64,000 bases of DNA from Sphingobium soli (GCF_020782245.1 NZ_JAJGNP010000003.1:297647-361646), one strand, 5' to 3'. Shown: positions 41,562-52,191, counted from the first letter of the stretch. Notes: generated from the sequence alone by a model not told the origin. Program-made: numbers and translations.

Positions 41562-42514
41562 AGCCTTTCACTTATGAACGCGCCAACAGCGTGGAAGCGG
41601 CTGCAAAGGCCGCAGCCTCAGTCCAGGGCGCGCGCTTCATCGCCGGTGGGACCAATTTGCTGGACCTCATGAAATTGCAGATTGAAACGCCGACCCATCT
41701 GATCGACGTCAATCGGCTCGGCCTTGACCGCATCGAAAAGACGGAAGAGGGCGGCCTGCGCATCGGCGCGCTTGTGCGCAATACCGATCTTGCGGCGGAC
41801 ACAACCGTGCGCCGCGATTATGGCGTGTTGAGCCGCGCGCTGGTCGCGGGCGCGTCGGGCCAGTTGCGCAACAAGGCGACGACGGCGGGCAATCTGCTCC
41901 AGCGCACCCGTTGCCCCTATTTTTACGACATCCGCATGCCCTGCAACAAGCGCAAGCCCGGCAGCGGCTGCGGCGCGCTCAAGGGCATGAGCCGCAGCCT
42001 CGCGATATTGGGCGTCAGCGATGCCTGCATCGCCCAGCATCCCAGCGACATGGCAGTGGCGATGCGCCTGCTCGATGCGCAGGTCGAGACGATGGGGGCC
42101 GATGGGACGAAACGCGCGATACCGATCGCCGATTTCCACCTGCTTCCCGGCGAAACGCCGCATAAGGAAACGGTGCTGAATGCGGGCGAGATCATCACCT
42201 CGGTGACGCTGCCCAAGCCAGTGGCAGGCACTCATGTCTATCGCAAGGTGCGTGACCGCGCCTCTTATGCCTTTGCGCTGGTTTCGGTCGCGGCGATTTT
42301 CGGCAAGGACGGAACCGCCCGGTTCGCTTTCGGCGGGATTGGCGCCAAGCCCTGGCGCACGGCGGAGGCTGACGCCGCCGCGAGCGAAGGCGCGAAGGCG
42401 GTGGCGCAGGCCGCGCTGGCCGGTGCACGGACGACCGAACATAATGATTTCAAACGACCGTTGGTCGAAAGGACGCTGGCGTCGCTTTATCGCCAGCAGG
42501 AGGCACGGGCATGA
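41558..42514 (+). CDS. paoB: PaoB-like FAD-binding subunit
   Basis: The 318-residue protein has the FAD-binding motifs [15 protein letters not shown] and [12 protein letters not shown]. The stretch [13 protein letters not shown] holds cysteines like those that bind the extra [4Fe-4S] cluster in PaoB. It passes electrons between the molybdenum and iron-sulfur subunits. It is coupled by ATGA overlaps on both sides. Confidence 0.92.
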   Translation: MKPFTYERANSVEAAAKAAASVQGARFIAGGTNLLDLMKLQIETPTHLIDVNRLGLDRIEKTEEGGLRIGALVRNTDLAADTTVRRDYGVLSRALVAGASGQLRNKATTAGNLLQRTRCPYFYDIRMPCNKRKPGSGCGALKGMSRSLAILGVSDACIAQHPSDMAVAMRLLDAQVETMGADGTKRAIPIADFHLLPGETPHKETVLNAGEIITSVTLPKPVAGTHVYRKVRDRASYAFALVSVAAIFGKDGTARFAFGGIGAKPWRTAEADAAASEGAKAVAQAALAGARTTEHNDFKRPLVERTLASLYRQQEARA

Positions 42515-44715
42515 AGTTCGATACCCCGGCAGGACCGAACCCGATCGACAAGGGGCGCGTCATCGGCATTGCGCATGACCGGATTGATGGCCCGGCCAAG
42601 GTGACGGGCACGGCAGCCTATGCCTATGAACGTCACGACGCCGCGCCCAACGCCGCCTATGGCTGGATTGTCGGGTCCGCCATTGCCAAAGGCCGGATCG
42701 CCGCCATGGATCTGACCGCGGCGGAAGCGTCGCCTGGCGTCCTGGGGATCGTGACCCACGCCAACGCCGGCAAGCTGTCGAAAGGCAATATGAATACCGC
42801 GCATCTGCTGGGCGGTCCGCAGATCGAACATTATGAGCAGGCGCTGGCGCTGGTCGTTGCCGATACATTTGAAAATGCGCGCGCTGCCGCGGCCCTCGTT
42901 CGCATCGACTATGCGCCGGAAGATGGCAAATTCGATCTTGCGGCCGAGCGGCTGAACGGCGTCATTCCGCCGCAGGGCTTCGGTGGCCCGGCCGATACCA
43001 AGGCTGGCGATTTCGACGGTGCCTTTGCCAAGGCGGCGGTCAAGGTCGAACAGACCTACACCACGCCGGATCAAAGTCATGCGATGATGGAGCCCCATGC
43101 CAGCATCGCCGCCTGGAACGGCGACAAGCTGACGCTGTGGACATCGAACCAGATGATCGCCTGGAGCGTGGGCGACATGGCCAAGACATTGGGCATTCCC
43201 AAGGAGAATATCCGGTTCGTGTCGCCCTATATCGGTGGCGGCTTCGGGTCCAAATTGTTCCTGCGCGCTGATGCACTGCTGGCGGCGCTGGGCGCCCGTC
43301 AGGTGGGCCGGCCCGTCAAGGTGGCGATTGCCCGCCCGCAAATCCCCAACAATACGACGCACCGGCCAGCAACGATTCAGCGCATCCGGATTGGCGCGGA
43401 CAAGGATGGCGTGATCGACGCGATCGCGCATGAAGTCTGGTCGGGCGACTTGCCGGGCGGCGGCGCGGAAACGGCGGCGCAGCAGACGCGGCTGCTCTAT
43501 CGTGGCGAAAACCGCATGACCGCGCACCGCCTGGTCACGTTGAACCTGCCTGAAGGCAATGCCATGCGCGCACCGGGCGAAGCGGTCGGACTGCTCGCGC
43601 TGGAAGTCGCCATGGACGAACTGGCTGAAGCCTGCGGCGTCGATCCGGTCGAACTGCGCATCCGTAACGATGTGCAATTCGACCCCGAAGCCGGGCCGCA
43701 ACGGCCATTTTCAAGCCGCAAGCTGGTGGAATGCCTGCGCGCGGGTGCGGATCGTTTTGGTTGGCAAAGGCGCAATCCCAAGCCAGGCCAGGTCCGTGAC
43801 GGCCGCTGGCTCGTGGGCATGGGTATGGCATCGGCCTTCCGCAATAATCTGACGGAAAAGTCGGGCGCCCGCATCGGCGTGGACGGCAGTGGCAAGGTCA
43901 TCGTCGAAACCGACATGACCGACATCGGCACCGGCAGCTACACGATCATCGCGCAGACCGCCGCAGAAATGCTGGGCGTCGATCTCGATCAGGTCACGGT
44001 CCGCCTGGGCGACAGCCGCTTCCCGGTGTCGGCCGGGTCAGGCGGCCAGTGGGGCGCCAACAGTTCCACCGCTGGCGTCTATGCCGCCGCTATGGCGCTG
44101 CGCGCCAAGCTGGCCGAAAAAGCGGGCTATGCGGCCGAGCAGGCGCAATTTGAAGATGGGCTGGTGCGGATGGGCAACCAGTCGCAGACCTTGGCGTCGC
44201 TTGCCGGCGCGCAGGGGCTGTGGGCCGAAGACAGCATGGAATATGGCGATCTCGATAAGAAATATGCGCAGGCGACGTTCGGTGCGCATTTCTGCGAGGT
44301 CGGGGTCGACATGGACACCGCCGAGGTTAGGGTGCGGCGCATGGGCGGGGCTTTTGCCTCCGGGCGTATTCTCAATCCCAAGTCGGCGCGCAGCCAGGTG
44401 ATCGGCGCGATGACCATGGGCGTCGGTGCTGCGTTGATGGAAGCGTTGGACGTCGACACCCGTTTCGGCTTCTTCGTCAACCATGACATGGCCGAATATC
44501 AGGTGCCCGTGCATGCCGACATCCCGCATCAGGACGTCTTGTTCGTGGACGAACTGGACGACAAAAGTTCACCGATGAAGGCGAAGGGCGTGGGTGAACT
44601 GGGCATTTGTGGTGCGGGCGCTGCGGTGGCCAACGCAATCTACAATGCCACCGGTATCCGCCTGCGTGACTATCCGCTCACTATCGACAAATTGCTCAAG
44701 GCGCAGGCCGCCTGA
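42511..44715 (+). CDS. paoC: PaoC-like molybdenum cofactor subunit
   Basis: The 734-residue catalytic subunit shows family landmarks [20 protein letters not shown] in part (IGGGFGSK), [20 protein letters not shown] in part (DIGTGSYT), and the catalytic Glu in [12 protein letters not shown] near the end. It carries the molybdopterin cofactor that oxidises aldehydes to acids. With paoA and paoB it forms a complete operon. No PaoD-type cofactor chaperone gene is seen next to it. Confidence 0.93.
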   Translation: MKFDTPAGPNPIDKGRVIGIAHDRIDGPAKVTGTAAYAYERHDAAPNAAYGWIVGSAIAKGRIAAMDLTAAEASPGVLGIVTHANAGKLSKGNMNTAHLLGGPQIEHYEQALALVVADTFENARAAAALVRIDYAPEDGKFDLAAERLNGVIPPQGFGGPADTKAGDFDGAFAKAAVKVEQTYTTPDQSHAMMEPHASIAAWNGDKLTLWTSNQMIAWSVGDMAKTLGIPKENIRFVSPYIGGGFGSKLFLRADALLAALGARQVGRPVKVAIARPQIPNNTTHRPATIQRIRIGADKDGVIDAIAHEVWSGDLPGGGAETAAQQTRLLYRGENRMTAHRLVTLNLPEGNAMRAPGEAVGLLALEVAMDELAEACGVDPVELRIRNDVQFDPEAGPQRPFSSRKLVECLRAGADRFGWQRRNPKPGQVRDGRWLVGMGMASAFRNNLTEKSGARIGVDGSGKVIVETDMTDIGTGSYTIIAQTAAEMLGVDLDQVTVRLGDSRFPVSAGSGGQWGANSSTAGVYAAAMALRAKLAEKAGYAAEQAQFEDGLVRMGNQSQTLASLAGAQGLWAEDSMEYGDLDKKYAQATFGAHFCEVGVDMDTAEVRVRRMGGAFASGRILNPKSARSQVIGAMTMGVGAALMEALDVDTRFGFFVNHDMAEYQVPVHADIPHQDVLFVDELDDKSSPMKAKGVGELGICGAGAAVANAIYNATGIRLRDYPLTIDKLLKAQAA

Positions 44716-44802
44716 ACCAGTCGTCCTTGGTTTCGGGCGCAGTCGAGTAACAGGGCAAGCGCGCTTCCTGCTCCTCGACCGCGCTCGACGCCGGCGGCGC
44801 GC

Positions 44803-45195
44803 TCACACGAAGTTCGCCGCCACCTCGGCCGGTACGCGCAGGATTCGGCCCGATGCCTTGTCAATGATCGCCCAGGTGGATTTGGCCGCCACCTTCACTT
44901 TGTCATCCGGACCGATAAACTCGATCATCCGGTCGAACCGCGCCCCGCGCGGACCTTCGGGTATCCAGGTGCGCGCCGTCACCTTCTCCCCTTCCTTCAC
45001 ATTGCCGCGATAGTCCACTTCGTGACGGGTCACGACCCAAATATAGGCTTCGACATGGGCAGGATCGGCGTCCTGTCGCCAATGCTCCACCGACACCTGC
45101 TCCATCCACTGCACCCAGACGGCATTGTTCACATGGCCGAGTTCGTCAATATGCTCGGGCAGCGCGGTGATCTGTTTGGTGAAGCTCGCCGCCAT
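44803..45195 (-). CDS. Acyl-CoA thioesterase, hotdog fold
   Basis: The 130-residue protein is a 4-hydroxybenzoyl-CoA-thioesterase-like hotdog protein, with the signature DELGHVNNAVWVQWMEQ near residue 18, and VDYRGNVKEGEKVTARTW. It hydrolyses an acyl-CoA of unknown chain. Its ATG overlaps the stop of the oligopeptidase gene by one base, so both are in one operon. Confidence 0.88.
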   Translation of the reverse strand: MAASFTKQITALPEHIDELGHVNNAVWVQWMEQVSVEHWRQDADPAHVEAYIWVVTRHEVDYRGNVKEGEKVTARTWIPEGPRGARFDRMIEFIGPDDKVKVAAKSTWAIIDKASGRILRVPAEVAANFV

Positions 45196-47279
45196 CAGCC
45201 CTTCACCCCCAATTGCCAGAGAATGAAGGCGAACTCCTCGGCCGTTTCATGCAGGCTTTCGAACCGCCCGGACTTACCGCCATGACCCGCGCCCATATTG
45301 GTCTTGAGCAGCAGGATATTGTCGTCCGTCTTCGTTGCGCGCAGCCGCGCCACCCATTTTGCCGGCTCCCAATAGGTGACGCGCGGGTCGTTCAGACCGG
45401 CCGTCACCATCAGCGGCGGATAGGCCTGCGCTTTGACATTGCCATAGGGATCATAGGATTGAATGGTGCGAAACGCCTCCGCATCCTCGATCGGGTTGCC
45501 CCATTCCGGCCATTCGCCCGGCGTCAGTGGCAGGCTGGCGTCCAGCATCGTGTTGAGCACGTCAACGAAAGGGACATGTGCGACGACCGCGCCGAACAGA
45601 TCGGGATCGGAATTGATGACAGCGCCCATCAGTTCGCCACCGGCCGACCCGCCCGAAATGCTCACCCGCCCCTTGGCGGCATAACCGCGTTCGATCAGCC
45701 CCTTGGCCACATCGACAAAATCGGTGAAGGTGTTGCCGCGCTTGTCCAGTTTGCCGTCCAGATACCATTGCTGACCCAGATCGTCGCCGCCACGGATATG
45801 GGCGATGGCGAAGGCGAACCCGCGATCAAGCAACGACAGGCGGCTCGTCGAAAAGCCGGGCTCCATCGCCATACCATAGGCGCCATAGCCATAAAGATGC
45901 AGCGGCGCGCTGCCATCCTTTGGGAAATCGGCGGGATAGACGATCGACACCGGGATGTCCGTGCCGTCGCGCGCCGGGATCATCAGCCGCTCGGTCGCAT
46001 AGCGGGTCGCGTCATAGCCCGACGGGATCTCCTGGACTTTCAGTACTTCCAGTTCGCCTGTATCCAGATGATAATCATAGATGGTGTCTGGCGTGACCAT
46101 CGATTCATAGCCGATGCGCAGCTTCGTCACATCATATTCGGGATTATCGTCCAGGCTGGCCGAATAGCTCGCCTCCGGGAACGGGAGGCGCTTGGCTTCA
46201 TGCGTCGCATAGTCGCGCAACTCGATCTGGTCGAGCCCGTCCTGCCGCCCTTCGGTCACGTAGAAATGTTTGAAGAGGGTGAAATCGGTCAGATAGAAAT
46301 GCGCGTCCGGGCCGATCACTTCCTCCCATTCGCCAGGGGCTTCCAGCGTCGCCTTCACCAGACGGAAATTGGGGTGGTTGTCGTTGGTGCGAATATAGAG
46401 CGTCCCGTCATGTTCATCGACGTCATATTCGCGGCCGGGGTGCCGACCAGCTACCAGAAGCGGCGTTGCCGTGGGGTCATTGGCGGGCAGCAGCCACGCT
46501 TCGCTCGTCACATGGTCGCCGGTCGCGATGACGATATATTTTTCCGAGGAGGTAAGGCCGATGGATACGCGAAAGCCCTCGTCATCCTCGTGAAACAGCT
46601 CGACATCGCTGGCGACATCCTGTCCCAGCCAATGTAGCCGGGCATTGTCGGTGCGCCAACTTTCATTGGCGAGGCCATAGAGCAGCCCCTTGCTGTCCGA
46701 CGTCCAGACCAGGGACGACAAAGTGCCGGGAATGACCTCTGGCAGCAATGACCCGCTTTCCAGGTCCTTGATCCGCGCCTCGAACCGTTCCGACCCGTTG
46801 GTGTCGATCGCATAGGCGAGGTAGCGCCCGTCCGGGCTGACCGAGAGTGCGCCAAGACGGAAATAGTCATGGCCATCCGCCAGTGCCGGTTCGTCCAGGA
46901 TCAACTGGTCAGGCCCGCCCGCGGCAGGACGGCGATACCATTTGCGATATTGCGCGCCGATTTCGAAGGCGCGCCAGTAAACATAGTCGCCATCTTTTTG
47001 CGGGACCGACTGGTCATCTTCCTTGATGCGGCCCTTCATCTCCTGAAACAGCCGATCGACCAGAGGCTTGTGCGGCGCCATCGCGGCTTCGAACCAGGCA
47101 TTCTCCGCTTCCAGATAGGCCAGAATTTCCTTGTTCTTGACGTCGGGATAGTTTGGGTCGCGCAGCCAGGCATAGGGATCATCCACGGTGATGCCATGAT
47201 GGGTGACGCTGTGCTGACGACATGCGGCGATTGGCGGGGAAGACAGTGAGGATGGGGCAGGCTGCATAAGGTCGGTCAT
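45195..47279 (-). CDS. ptrB: S9 family peptidase, oligopeptidase B type
   Basis: The 694-residue protein has an N-terminal beta-propeller (starting VDDPYAWLRDPNYPDV) and a C-terminal alpha/beta-hydrolase domain. The nucleophile is in SISGGSAGGELMG, the Asp in LNDPRVTYWEP and the His in GAGHGGKSGRF. These are features of oligopeptidase B, a cytosolic enzyme that cuts short peptides after basic residues. Confidence 0.92.
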   Translation of the reverse strand: MTDLMQPAPSSLSSPPIAACRQHSVTHHGITVDDPYAWLRDPNYPDVKNKEILAYLEAENAWFEAAMAPHKPLVDRLFQEMKGRIKEDDQSVPQKDGDYVYWRAFEIGAQYRKWYRRPAAGGPDQLILDEPALADGHDYFRLGALSVSPDGRYLAYAIDTNGSERFEARIKDLESGSLLPEVIPGTLSSLVWTSDSKGLLYGLANESWRTDNARLHWLGQDVASDVELFHEDDEGFRVSIGLTSSEKYIVIATGDHVTSEAWLLPANDPTATPLLVAGRHPGREYDVDEHDGTLYIRTNDNHPNFRLVKATLEAPGEWEEVIGPDAHFYLTDFTLFKHFYVTEGRQDGLDQIELRDYATHEAKRLPFPEASYSASLDDNPEYDVTKLRIGYESMVTPDTIYDYHLDTGELEVLKVQEIPSGYDATRYATERLMIPARDGTDIPVSIVYPADFPKDGSAPLHLYGYGAYGMAMEPGFSTSRLSLLDRGFAFAIAHIRGGDDLGQQWYLDGKLDKRGNTFTDFVDVAKGLIERGYAAKGRVSISGGSAGGELMGAVINSDPDLFGAVVAHVPFVDVLNTMLDASLPLTPGEWPEWGNPIEDAEAFRTIQSYDPYGNVKAQAYPPLMVTAGLNDPRVTYWEPAKWVARLRATKTDDNILLLKTNMGAGHGGKSGRFESLHETAEEFAFILWQLGVKG

Positions 47280-47389
47280 TAACTATCCATGTTCCAGACA
47301 GGGGCCGCGCTGGCATATGGCGGCGTGGCCCTCTATGTTGTCGACATTGTCGCCGGCGCAAGAGGCCGGAATGATCCAAGGAATGACCG

Positions 47390-49171
47390 ATGTCCAGTTA
47401 TGAAGATCGCCTGAAAGCCCTGCGCGCGCAGCTTGTGCGCCAGAAGCTGGACGGTTTCGTGGTGCCGCTGACCGACGAACATATGAGCGAATATGTCGGC
47501 GCCTATGCCCAGCGGCTCGCCTGGCTGACGGGCTTTCAGGGGTCGGCGGGCAGCGCCGTCGTTCTGCCGCAGGAAGCCGCAATTTTCGTGGATGGACGCT
47601 ATACGCTGCAAGTGCGCGAACAGGTGGATGGGGCGCACTGGCACTATGAAAGCGTGCCACAAACCTCGATTGCGCAATGGCTGAAGGATCATGCGTCGCA
47701 GGGTGCACGGATCGGCTATGATCCCTGGCTCCACACGCGCAGCTGGGTTCGGCAGGCGACCGAAGCATTGGCCGAGCAGGGAGCGGAACTCGTCGCGGTC
47801 GACACTAACCCCATCGACGCTGTCTGGCCCGATCGCCCGGCGCCGAGCGACGCCCGCCTGGTCGTCCATGATGATCATTTTGCAGGGCGCAGCGCGGCAG
47901 AAAAGCGCGCTGCCATGGCCGATTGGGTGACATCGAAGAAGGCGGACGCTGCGATCTTGTCGGCGCTCGATTCGATCGCCTGGACTTTCAACATACGGGG
48001 CAAGGATGTCGATCGCACGCCGGTCGCCCTTGCCTATGCCATCGTCCACGCCGATGCCACCGCCGACCTTTTCGTTGCGCCGGAAAAAATGGACGATGCC
48101 GTCGCTCAGCATCTGGGCAATGGCGTGCGCGTCCATGATCGCGCCGCCTTTGCGGACGCGCTGGCGGGCTTGCAGGGCAAGAGTGTGGTCGCGGACCCCG
48201 AACGCGCTGTCGCCGCCATTTTCGAGGCGCTGGAACAGGGCGGTGCCAAGGTGCTGGCGCTCCGCGATCCGGCCGTCCTGCCCAAGGCGATCAAGAACGA
48301 CACCGAAATCGCCGGGCACAAGGCTGCCCAGGCGCGCGATGGCGCGGCGCTCAGCCGCTTCCTCCACTGGCTGTCGGTTGAAGCGCCCAAGGGTGGCCTC
48401 ACCGAATTGTCCGCGGCAGATCGACTGGAGGCTTTCCGCAAGGATACTGGCCTGCTGGAGGATCTGTCGTTTGACACGATCAGCGGCGCCGGACCCAATG
48501 GCGCGGTCGTCCATTATCGCGTCGAGGAAAAGACCAACCGCCCGATCGAACCCGGCACGCTTTATCTGGTGGATTCGGGCGGCCAATATCGCGATGGCAC
48601 CACCGACGTGACGCGCACCATCGCGGTGGGCGAGCCGACCCAGGCCATGCAGCGCCACTTCACGCTGGTGCTCAAGGGGCATGTCGCGCTGGCCCGCGCC
48701 ATTTTCCCGAAGGGAACGCGCGGCGGGCAACTCGACATTTTGGCGCGCCAGTATCTCTGGGCCGAAGGGCTGGACTATGCCCATGGTACCGGACATGGCG
48801 TGGGCAGCTTCCTGTCGGTGCATGAAGGACCGCAGCGCATCGCCACCTTTGGCGGTGGCGACGAACCGTTGGTGCCTGGCATGATTCTTTCCAATGAGCC
48901 GGGTTATTACAAGACCGGCGAATATGGAATCCGCATCGAAAACCTTGTCCTGGTGGAGCCGCGCGCCATCCCCGGTGCGGAAAAGGAGATGCTTGGCTTC
49001 GAAACGCTGACCTTCGCACCGATTGATCGCGCGCTGATTGCTGTCGACATGCTCAGCGCCGACGAACGCGCATGGGTGGACGCCTATCACGCCCGAGTGC
49101 TGGAGGTAGTCGGCCCGCAACTGGATGGCGACGCCCACGGATGGCTCAAGGACGCCTGCGCGCCGCTTTGA
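47390..49171 (+). CDS. M24B aminopeptidase P family (Xaa-Pro aminopeptidase)
   Basis: The 593-residue protein has two creatinase-like N-terminal domains and a C-terminal pita-bread domain. The metal ligands are visible in LVDSGGQYRDGTTDVTRT (two Asp), GTGHGVGSFLSVHEGP (His), LSNEPGYY (Glu) and IRIENLVL (Glu). The long three-domain form is usual for cytosolic aminopeptidase P of alphaproteobacteria and eukaryotes. It is divergent from the oligopeptidase gene across a 110-base gap. Confidence 0.93.
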   Translation: MSSYEDRLKALRAQLVRQKLDGFVVPLTDEHMSEYVGAYAQRLAWLTGFQGSAGSAVVLPQEAAIFVDGRYTLQVREQVDGAHWHYESVPQTSIAQWLKDHASQGARIGYDPWLHTRSWVRQATEALAEQGAELVAVDTNPIDAVWPDRPAPSDARLVVHDDHFAGRSAAEKRAAMADWVTSKKADAAILSALDSIAWTFNIRGKDVDRTPVALAYAIVHADATADLFVAPEKMDDAVAQHLGNGVRVHDRAAFADALAGLQGKSVVADPERAVAAIFEALEQGGAKVLALRDPAVLPKAIKNDTEIAGHKAAQARDGAALSRFLHWLSVEAPKGGLTELSAADRLEAFRKDTGLLEDLSFDTISGAGPNGAVVHYRVEEKTNRPIEPGTLYLVDSGGQYRDGTTDVTRTIAVGEPTQAMQRHFTLVLKGHVALARAIFPKGTRGGQLDILARQYLWAEGLDYAHGTGHGVGSFLSVHEGPQRIATFGGGDEPLVPGMILSNEPGYYKTGEYGIRIENLVLVEPRAIPGAEKEMLGFETLTFAPIDRALIAVDMLSADERAWVDAYHARVLEVVGPQLDGDAHGWLKDACAPL

Positions 49172-49174
49172 TGT

Positions 49175-49315
49175 CTAGCGCCGGGACGGGTCGGGCGGGG
49201 GCGACGCGTCCCCCTCTTCGCGGACAGCGTCCCGGCTCTGCGCCTTGCGACGGCGCAGATTGTCTCGCAAAGCCTGCGCCAGCCGTGCCTTTTTCTCGTC
49301 CTGCGTTTCAGCCAT
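49175..49315 (-). CDS. Short conserved sphingomonad protein
   Basis: The 46-residue protein MAETQDEKKARLAQALRDNL... is highly charged and helical, ending in DASPPPDPSRR. I recall very similar short proteins in sphingomonads, encoded as small hypothetical genes. An ATG pair at 49339-49342 would add eight or nine residues; neither start has a clear ribosome site. The function is unknown. No gene is seen in 49316-49560 unless the longer start is used. Confidence 0.6.
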   Translation of the reverse strand: MAETQDEKKARLAQALRDNLRRRKAQSRDAVREEGDASPPPDPSRR

Positions 49316-49560
49316 GAAAGCGGCATAAGCAAAATTCATCATCCGCAGCAAGCCGCCTTGACACAAGCGGTTCTGGCGGTCATAGGCCCGGCCTCCAAAG
49401 GCGCAGATGGCGTTGCGGACCGGACGTAGGGCTGCCTTGGCTCGGCGGTAAGCGCTCCCTGAGAGGGGGGGCTTGCCGAGCAAAAGCGGGGCTGCGTAGG
49501 AAGTCACGGCGAACCTGCCGGCTCTGTAGAGCAGTCAGGAGAGCCGATCGAGTTGGTTTT

Positions 49561-49635
<75 letters not shown>

Positions 49636-49927
49636 TTCCTAATCCTCAGAGCACGAGAAGAGCGCCGGGGCAAAGGGCCGCTCGATATCGTTCGCGTTTT
49701 GTCAACGGATCGGTCTGGTCTAACGGGGCCGGCGTCGCCGACGAAAATGAGGACGCCGCTGTTCCGTGCACCAAACAGGCAGAATGGCCTGGGCCGCCGG
49801 CAAATGGGGCATTTCACACTTTGCCCCATCGTCCGGGCAGAGCGAGGCTTTGCCACATATCCATTTATTCTGGCCTTGCTCCATATTCGAAGCTAACCAG
49901 CTCATATATATGACTTTGGAGTATCCC
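49636..49927. other. Gap after tRNA-Thr with an 8-bp inverted repeat
   Basis: About 290 bases without a believable gene. ATGGGGCA (49804-49811) and TGCCCCAT (49822-49829) are perfect inverted copies around ten bases. This could be an operator or a terminator-like hairpin. The GntR-type operator at 49902 lies at the end of the gap. Confidence 0.5.
49902..49913. promoter_or_regulatory. GntR-type palindrome upstream of the RraA remnant
   Basis: TCAT-ATAT-ATGA is a perfect palindrome in the run CTCATATATATGACTTTGG, ending just before the ribosome site GGAG. The same design (GTCAT-ATAG-ATGAC, then GGAG) stands before the MFS gene at 50939. The GntR gene between them is the likely regulator. Confidence 0.65.
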
Positions 49928-50116
49928 ATGTTTGCGACCCGCGATTTTATCATTCCAGGCGCGGTCAGCGACATGATGGCGCTCGCAAAGAGGGATATCG
50001 GCATCGCGTGCCTGGGTACGATGCCGCGCAGGTCGGTGCATCGTGACGTCGGCGACATTGATGTCGTCATCGAAATGGGCGGCACTCCCATTCTGCCGGG
50101 CGACCGCTTTTGGTAG
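49928..50116 (+). pseudogene. RraA/LigK-family C-terminal fragment
   Basis: The 62-residue frame reads like the C-terminal third of RraA-type proteins: FIIPGAVSDMMAL matches the GIVINGCVRDVDDL block, DIGIACLG matches DIGIQAIA, and VVIEMGGTPILPGD matches the late GGVTFFSGD. The catalytic Arg of the RD pair is Ser. The N-terminal two thirds are missing, and the frame stops at FW before the usual end. RraA-fold aldolases (for example LigK) cleave 4-carboxy-4-hydroxy-2-oxoadipate. It has an intact ribosome site and operator, so the truncated piece may still be expressed. Confidence 0.65.
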
Positions 50117-50168
50117 ACATGGGGGGCATATTGATCCGCTCTCCCGGCATAGCAAAGGGGACCGCATC

Positions 50169-50894
50169 GTGATCAAGGCCGATCCCCGATTGCCACGGTA
50201 TCAGCAGATCCGCGACGATATCGCTGCCCGCATTGCGCGCGGCGAGTGGAAGGCGGGTGAGGCGATCGCGACGGAGGCGGAGTTGTCCAGCATCTATGGC
50301 GTCGCCATCGGCACCATCCGCCGGGCGATCGATGAACTGGCCAGTGACGGCGTGATCGAGCGGGCGCATGGCAGAGGGATGTTCGTGCGGCGCGCCGATT
50401 TCAGCACATCCTTGTTCCGGTTCTTCCGTCTGGGATCGAGTGGAGAACGGTCGATCTCGCCGGACAGTCGGATATTATCCCGGTCATTGGCCACCCCTTC
50501 GGATATCGTCCGGGACAGGCTGCGCCTTGGTCCTGAGGATAACGCAATCCGCATGATCCGTCTGCGGACCGACGGAGGCAAAGTGCTGCTGCGCGAGGAA
50601 ATATGGCTATCGGCCACCCTGTTCGGACCGATACTGGATATGGACATCGCAATGCTGACGCCGCTTCTATATCCAGCCTATGAACGGCATTTCGGCCGCA
50701 TCGTCGCGCGCGCGAAAGAGCGTCTGACAGTGGAAACCGCGGATGCGAACGTCGCGTGCGATCTGGAGGCGCCGGCCGGATCCAGTGTCGTGCGGATCGA
50801 ACGGCAAGCGATAGATCATGCGGACCATCCCTTGGAATGGCGCACCTCCCACGGTCTGGCGGACCAGTTCGTCTACGAAGTCGACGTTCACTGA
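50169..50894 (+). CDS. GntR-family regulator (HutC/UTRA type)
   Basis: The 241-residue protein has a winged helix (RYQQIRDDIAARIARGEW, EAELSSIYGVAIGTIRRAID, GRGMFVRR) and a C-terminal UTRA ligand-binding domain (LRTDGGKVLLREEIWL). The start is a GTG with AAGGGGA upstream. It probably represses the neighbouring catabolic genes through the two TCATATA-type palindromes and is released by a pathway metabolite. Confidence 0.9.
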   Translation: MIKADPRLPRYQQIRDDIAARIARGEWKAGEAIATEAELSSIYGVAIGTIRRAIDELASDGVIERAHGRGMFVRRADFSTSLFRFFRLGSSGERSISPDSRILSRSLATPSDIVRDRLRLGPEDNAIRMIRLRTDGGKVLLREEIWLSATLFGPILDMDIAMLTPLLYPAYERHFGRIVARAKERLTVETADANVACDLEAPAGSSVVRIERQAIDHADHPLEWRTSHGLADQFVYEVDVH

Positions 50895-50938
50895 CGGACA
50901 TTCATCGGAAAGACATTTGACAGCCTCGTGCCGCTAAT

Positions 50939-50952
50939 GTCATATAGATGAC
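50939..50952. promoter_or_regulatory. GntR-type palindrome upstream of the MFS gene
   Basis: GTCAT-ATAG-ATGAC is a perfect palindrome, followed after three bases by AGGAG and then the MFS start. It is the partner of the site at 49902. Confidence 0.7.
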
Positions 50953-50967
50953 TATAGGAGTAGGTGA

Positions 50968-52191
50968 ATGGTCGAGGGTGATTCCGCCCCAACAGATCGA
51001 AAGGCGGTAGCTGCTGCCAGCTTTGGCGGCTGGGCAGCCGATGCTTTCGATTATCAGCTGTTCGGTCTTGCTCTGCCCTTGATGCTCGCCAATTGGCATC
51101 TCAGTCCGCAGCAGGCGGGTTCGATCATCACATTCGGCCTTGGCTGTGCTGCTGTCGGCGGTCCGCTGGGCGGCCATCTGGCGGATCGTTTCGGACGCAT
51201 CCGGATTCTCACCATATCGATCCTGGTTGTCGCCATTGCGACATTCGGGGCGGCCTTCGTCACCGCACCCTGGCAGTTGATGGTCCTCAAGGGCGCCCAG
51301 GGGCTGGGATTTGGCGCAGAATGGTCCGTCGGGGCGGTCATGCTGGCGGAGATCGCACCGCCGCGAAAGCGCGGATCTTTCCTGGGCATGATGCAAAGCG
51401 CCTGGTCGGTCGGCTGGGCGGCTGCCGTATTGGTGTATCTGGCGGCAACGCTCTGGCTCCCCGGCGATCTGGCCTGGCGCGCGATGTTTTTGATCGGCAT
51501 AGCGCCTGCCGCCCTGATTTTCTGGTTTCGCCGGCGGCTCATCGCGCGGGAGCGGGCGCCAGGCGCGCTTAACAACGCGGGCATTGCGCCTCTGGCAGAA
51601 TTTTCTGTCCGGAAACGACTGCTTCTCGCCTCGCTCGTCGGCCTGGGCGCACATGGTGGTTTTCACAGCCTGTTCACCTGGCTGCCGACGCTGCTCAGCA
51701 CGGTGCGGCTTTATTCGCCGACGGTGACCGGGCTTGCGCTGTTGCTGATGACGCTCGCCTTCGCGACTGGCTGCCTCGTGGCGGGATTTCTGTCGGACAG
51801 GCTCGGGCGGCGGCCGGTCATTGCCCTGTTCGCAACCTGCTCTGCCCTGTTCGCCCTGCTCTTTGCCCTCATCGATGGCGGGCCAGCGATCATCGTGATC
51901 CTTGCCTTGCCCGTTGGTTTCGCCGCCGGCGGCACGCCTGCGATATTGGGCTGCTGGTTTGCCGAGATGTTTCCCGCTCCCGTGCGCGGGGCCAGCGTCG
52001 GGCTGGCCTATAATGGCGGGCGGTTGGCGTCCGCCTTGCTGCCTGGCCTTATCGGCTGGGCATCGGCGGCGATGCCGCTCGACATTCTGATCGGGATCGT
52101 TGCTGCGGCCAGCTATGGCCTGGTCGTGCTTATCCTGCCGGCGCTGCCCGAAACCCGCGACGTCAATCTGATCGAAGGCGCGACCGCATGA
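50968..52191 (+). CDS. MFS transporter, aromatic acid:H+ symporter-like
   Basis: The 407-residue protein has 12 predicted membrane segments. The first has the acidic residue typical of AAHS transporters (GGWAADAFDYQLFGLALP). GGHLADRFGRIR follows in loop 2-3, and a second copy, GFLSDRLGRRPV, in loop 8-9. It probably imports an aromatic or carboxylic acid for the neighbouring enzymes. The stop overlaps the amidohydrolase start by four bases. Confidence 0.9.
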   Translation: MVEGDSAPTDRKAVAAASFGGWAADAFDYQLFGLALPLMLANWHLSPQQAGSIITFGLGCAAVGGPLGGHLADRFGRIRILTISILVVAIATFGAAFVTAPWQLMVLKGAQGLGFGAEWSVGAVMLAEIAPPRKRGSFLGMMQSAWSVGWAAAVLVYLAATLWLPGDLAWRAMFLIGIAPAALIFWFRRRLIARERAPGALNNAGIAPLAEFSVRKRLLLASLVGLGAHGGFHSLFTWLPTLLSTVRLYSPTVTGLALLLMTLAFATGCLVAGFLSDRLGRRPVIALFATCSALFALLFALIDGGPAIIVILALPVGFAAGGTPAILGCWFAEMFPAPVRGASVGLAYNGGRLASALLPGLIGWASAAMPLDILIGIVAAASYGLVVLILPALPETRDVNLIEGATA

